Source: Anaeromyces robustus
Lineage: Eukaryota > Neocallimastigomycota > Neocallimastigomycetes > Neocallimastigales > Neocallimastigaceae
Assembly (NCBI GenBank): GCA_002104895.1
Contig: MCFG01000029.1
Coordinates: 182,501-246,500 of the forward strand
DNA: 64,000 nt
Direction of reading: 5' to 3'
Part shown: piece after piece, positions 62,073-64,000 of the stretch
Position numbering within the stretch: the stretch's first letter is position 1
How the letters are laid out: every line of letters begins with the position of its first letter
Program-made: the position numbers and the translations under genes
The notes under the pieces: model-generated
The model's input: only the letters and a program-made list of their open reading frames with translations
Databases searched by the model: none
What the model was told of the DNA's origin: nothing

Positions 62073-63591
62073 TGATTTTATATTAAAAAATTTGTAAAAA
62101 TAAATAAATAAAACTTTTGTATTTTCAACAAAAAAAATAATTAACTAAATTTAGAAATTTGATTTTCATGTTTATTCTTTTTTTGTTGTTGTTGAAATCT
62201 ATTAAATGTATTAGAAACAATAAAAATAAAAATAAACATAAAAATAAGCATAAAAAAATTAATGAGAATGACAAATTATTAAATAAATAGTTGAATTAAT
62301 AGTGAATAGTGAATAGTAAATAGTGAATAATTAAATAAATAATTAAATAAAAATAATATAGATGAATTAATAATAAATAATAAATAATATGTAATTAAAT
62401 AATTTAATTAAATAAATATGTAATTAAATAAATAAATAAATAAAAGAAAAATTACAGTTAATGCTTAATACAATGTTATAACTTAAAACAAAATGAAAAT
62501 GTGTTTTTTTTTTCTTTTCTTTTTTTCTTTTTATATATAAATAATATTAATAATTATTAATTTCAATTCATTTCTTTATTTGATTTGATTTGATTTATTT
62601 CTCAAATTTACTATATAGAAATGGGATAAAAACAAGGATCGATCATTTATTTCATTTTATTAAAATATAAAAATTTAAAATTTTAAAAATTTAAAAAAAT
62701 TTAAATAAAAAAAAAACCCACAAAATTTAATATATTTATAATATATTACAATATATTATTAATAAATCTATTTTATCTAATTCAAATCTTCAAAATTTCC
62801 TCAATTTTGGTTAAATGAATATTAATTTGTGCAACATTAAAATATATATAACAGTTAATTGTAATATATTATAAAAATATATTGTAATATATAATTATTT
62901 AGTTAAAAAGTAAAAAGCAAAAAAAAAAAAAAGCAAAAAAAAAAATAGCCAAAATAAAAAACTTTTAGTCAAAATTAATAAATAAATAAATAAAAGAACT
63001 ATAATACATATAAAAAATAAAATAAAATAAAATAAAGAATTATTGCATAAATTTAAATATAAAAAAATAAAAAAAGAAAAGTTTTTTTTATAATTAATAT
63101 TTATGTATTTATGTATTTATGTATTTATTTATAATTTATTTATTTATAATTTATTATGCTATTTAAATCAAATACTATAATAAAAAATTATGAATAAACT
63201 TATTATGTAATATGTATTCAAATTGTGTTATATTCTTTTATTTTATTTTATTTTATTTTTAATTTTTATATTTATATTTATATTTATACTTTTCATAGTA
63301 TTAATTAAAGGATGCAAAAGATAAAAATTCAAATAAAAAATAGAGACAAAAAAATACCAAAAGAACATATTAAATTATAATTATTATTATTATAATTATT
63401 ATTATATAAATATTATTATAATTAATTTTATAATTATTTTAATTTTTATTAATAAAGAAGCAGATGCTAAACAACATGAAACATTTATAGATTTTTCCAA
63501 AATAACAATAATTTTGATTTATTATTGTTTATTATTTATAATTAGTGTTTATTTATTTTGAAACTCATGGTAATACTAAGTAACAAGCAAA

Positions 63592-63790
63592 AAAAAAAAT
63601 AAATAAATAAATAAACAACCAAATAAATAAATAAATAATTAAATAATTAAATAAATCAAAAGATAAATAATTAAATAAGTAAATTAATAAATAAATAATT
63701 AAATAAATAAATAAATAAGTCATTAAATAAATAAATCATTAAATAAGTAAATAAATAAGTCATTAAATAAGTAAATAAATAAATGAAAGA
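63592..63790. repeat. interrupted AAAT array with AAGTCATT units
   Basis: AAAT units are interleaved with recurring AATAAGTCATTAAATAAAT and AATAATTAAATAA segments, so it is a degenerate higher-order repeat. The antisense frame it creates (63671-63877) is an artefact. Confidence 0.85.
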
Positions 63791-64000
63791 ATTTATAATT
63801 ATAAAATTTATAATAATAAAATTTATAATAATATAATAAATAATATTATTAAAATTATAATATAATATATTAATCAATTATAATTATATATTTGCATAAT
63901 TGCATAAAATGAATTTTTATTATAAATTTTATTTTATAATAAATATTAAATAAATGAATAAATAACTAATAAATAAATAAATAAGTAGTATTATTTTTAT

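Larger units (their letters stand above)
58133..64000. other. 5.9 kb AT-rich terminal region without a convincing gene
   Basis: Composed of A/T tracts and tetranucleotide arrays (60033-60269, 61955-62072 and 63592-63790), a short (AACCAC)4 hexamer (60831-60854) and a GAATTATT reiteration (about 60516-60560). Weak coding-like scraps occur at 62141-62251 (-, 36 codons, hydrophobic then Gln/Lys/Asn tail) and 63460-63560 (+), neither with start or splice support good enough to call a gene. Confidence 0.6.

Noticed and set aside
63671-63877. 68-codon minus frame of Ile/Tyr/Leu repeats
   Set aside because: Pure translation of an AAAT/TTTA array.

Overview
The window looks like nuclear DNA of an anaerobic gut fungus (Neocallimastigomycota). 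The intergenic DNA is extremely A+T rich, full of A/T homopolymers and AAAT/TTTA arrays. Exons stand out by higher G+C and are separated by short AT-rich GT..AG introns. One secreted protein ends in two fungal (CBM10-type) dockerins, the docking domains of anaerobic-fungal cellulosomes, and a decayed copy of the same domain lies elsewhere. The species cannot be named from sequence alone.

Layout. A four-exon, GPI-anchored CotH-like protein lies at 771-3172, then a TMEM19/DUF92 membrane protein (5258-6211, +). On the minus strand come a CAAX-protease (CPBP) membrane protein with no visible first exon (8379-9223) and a dockerin relic (about 9541-9752). A gene of unknown function with a one-base frameshift is at 10473-11970 (+), and a secreted helical protein of unknown function at 14060-15403 (-). 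After a 4.8 kb desert comes an intronless 13.7 kb ORF encoding a 4,579-residue ankyrin-repeat protein (20184-33923, +). Next is a nine-exon seven-transmembrane protein (35739-38640, +), reassembled here by splicing. Two head-to-head aldo/keto reductase paralogues follow: a frameshifted one (39436-40358, -) and an intact one (41797-42669, +). The right part carries a secreted protein with two chitin-binding domains (45110-46759), a secreted double-dockerin protein with a lysozyme-like central domain (50077-51627) and a secreted GH18 chitinase-like protein (56207-58132), all on plus. The last 5.9 kb shows no convincing gene.

Theme. About half of the genes encode secreted or surface proteins for wall or polysaccharide handling (CotH, chitin-binding, dockerin, GH18) or membrane proteins. 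There is no operon-like organisation; genes are single units 1-5 kb apart. Several (aldo/keto reductases, CPBP protease, GH18, lysozyme-like domain) belong to families that are mainly bacterial or common in bacteria, which fits the known bacterial gene acquisition of this phylum but is not proven here.

Most notable: the ankyrin giant with higher-order modules, the dockerin protein with a lysozyme-like core, the spliced 7TM gene, the dockerin relic, the inverted reductase pair with one broken copy, and a compact G+C-richer structured patch at about 43873-44000.
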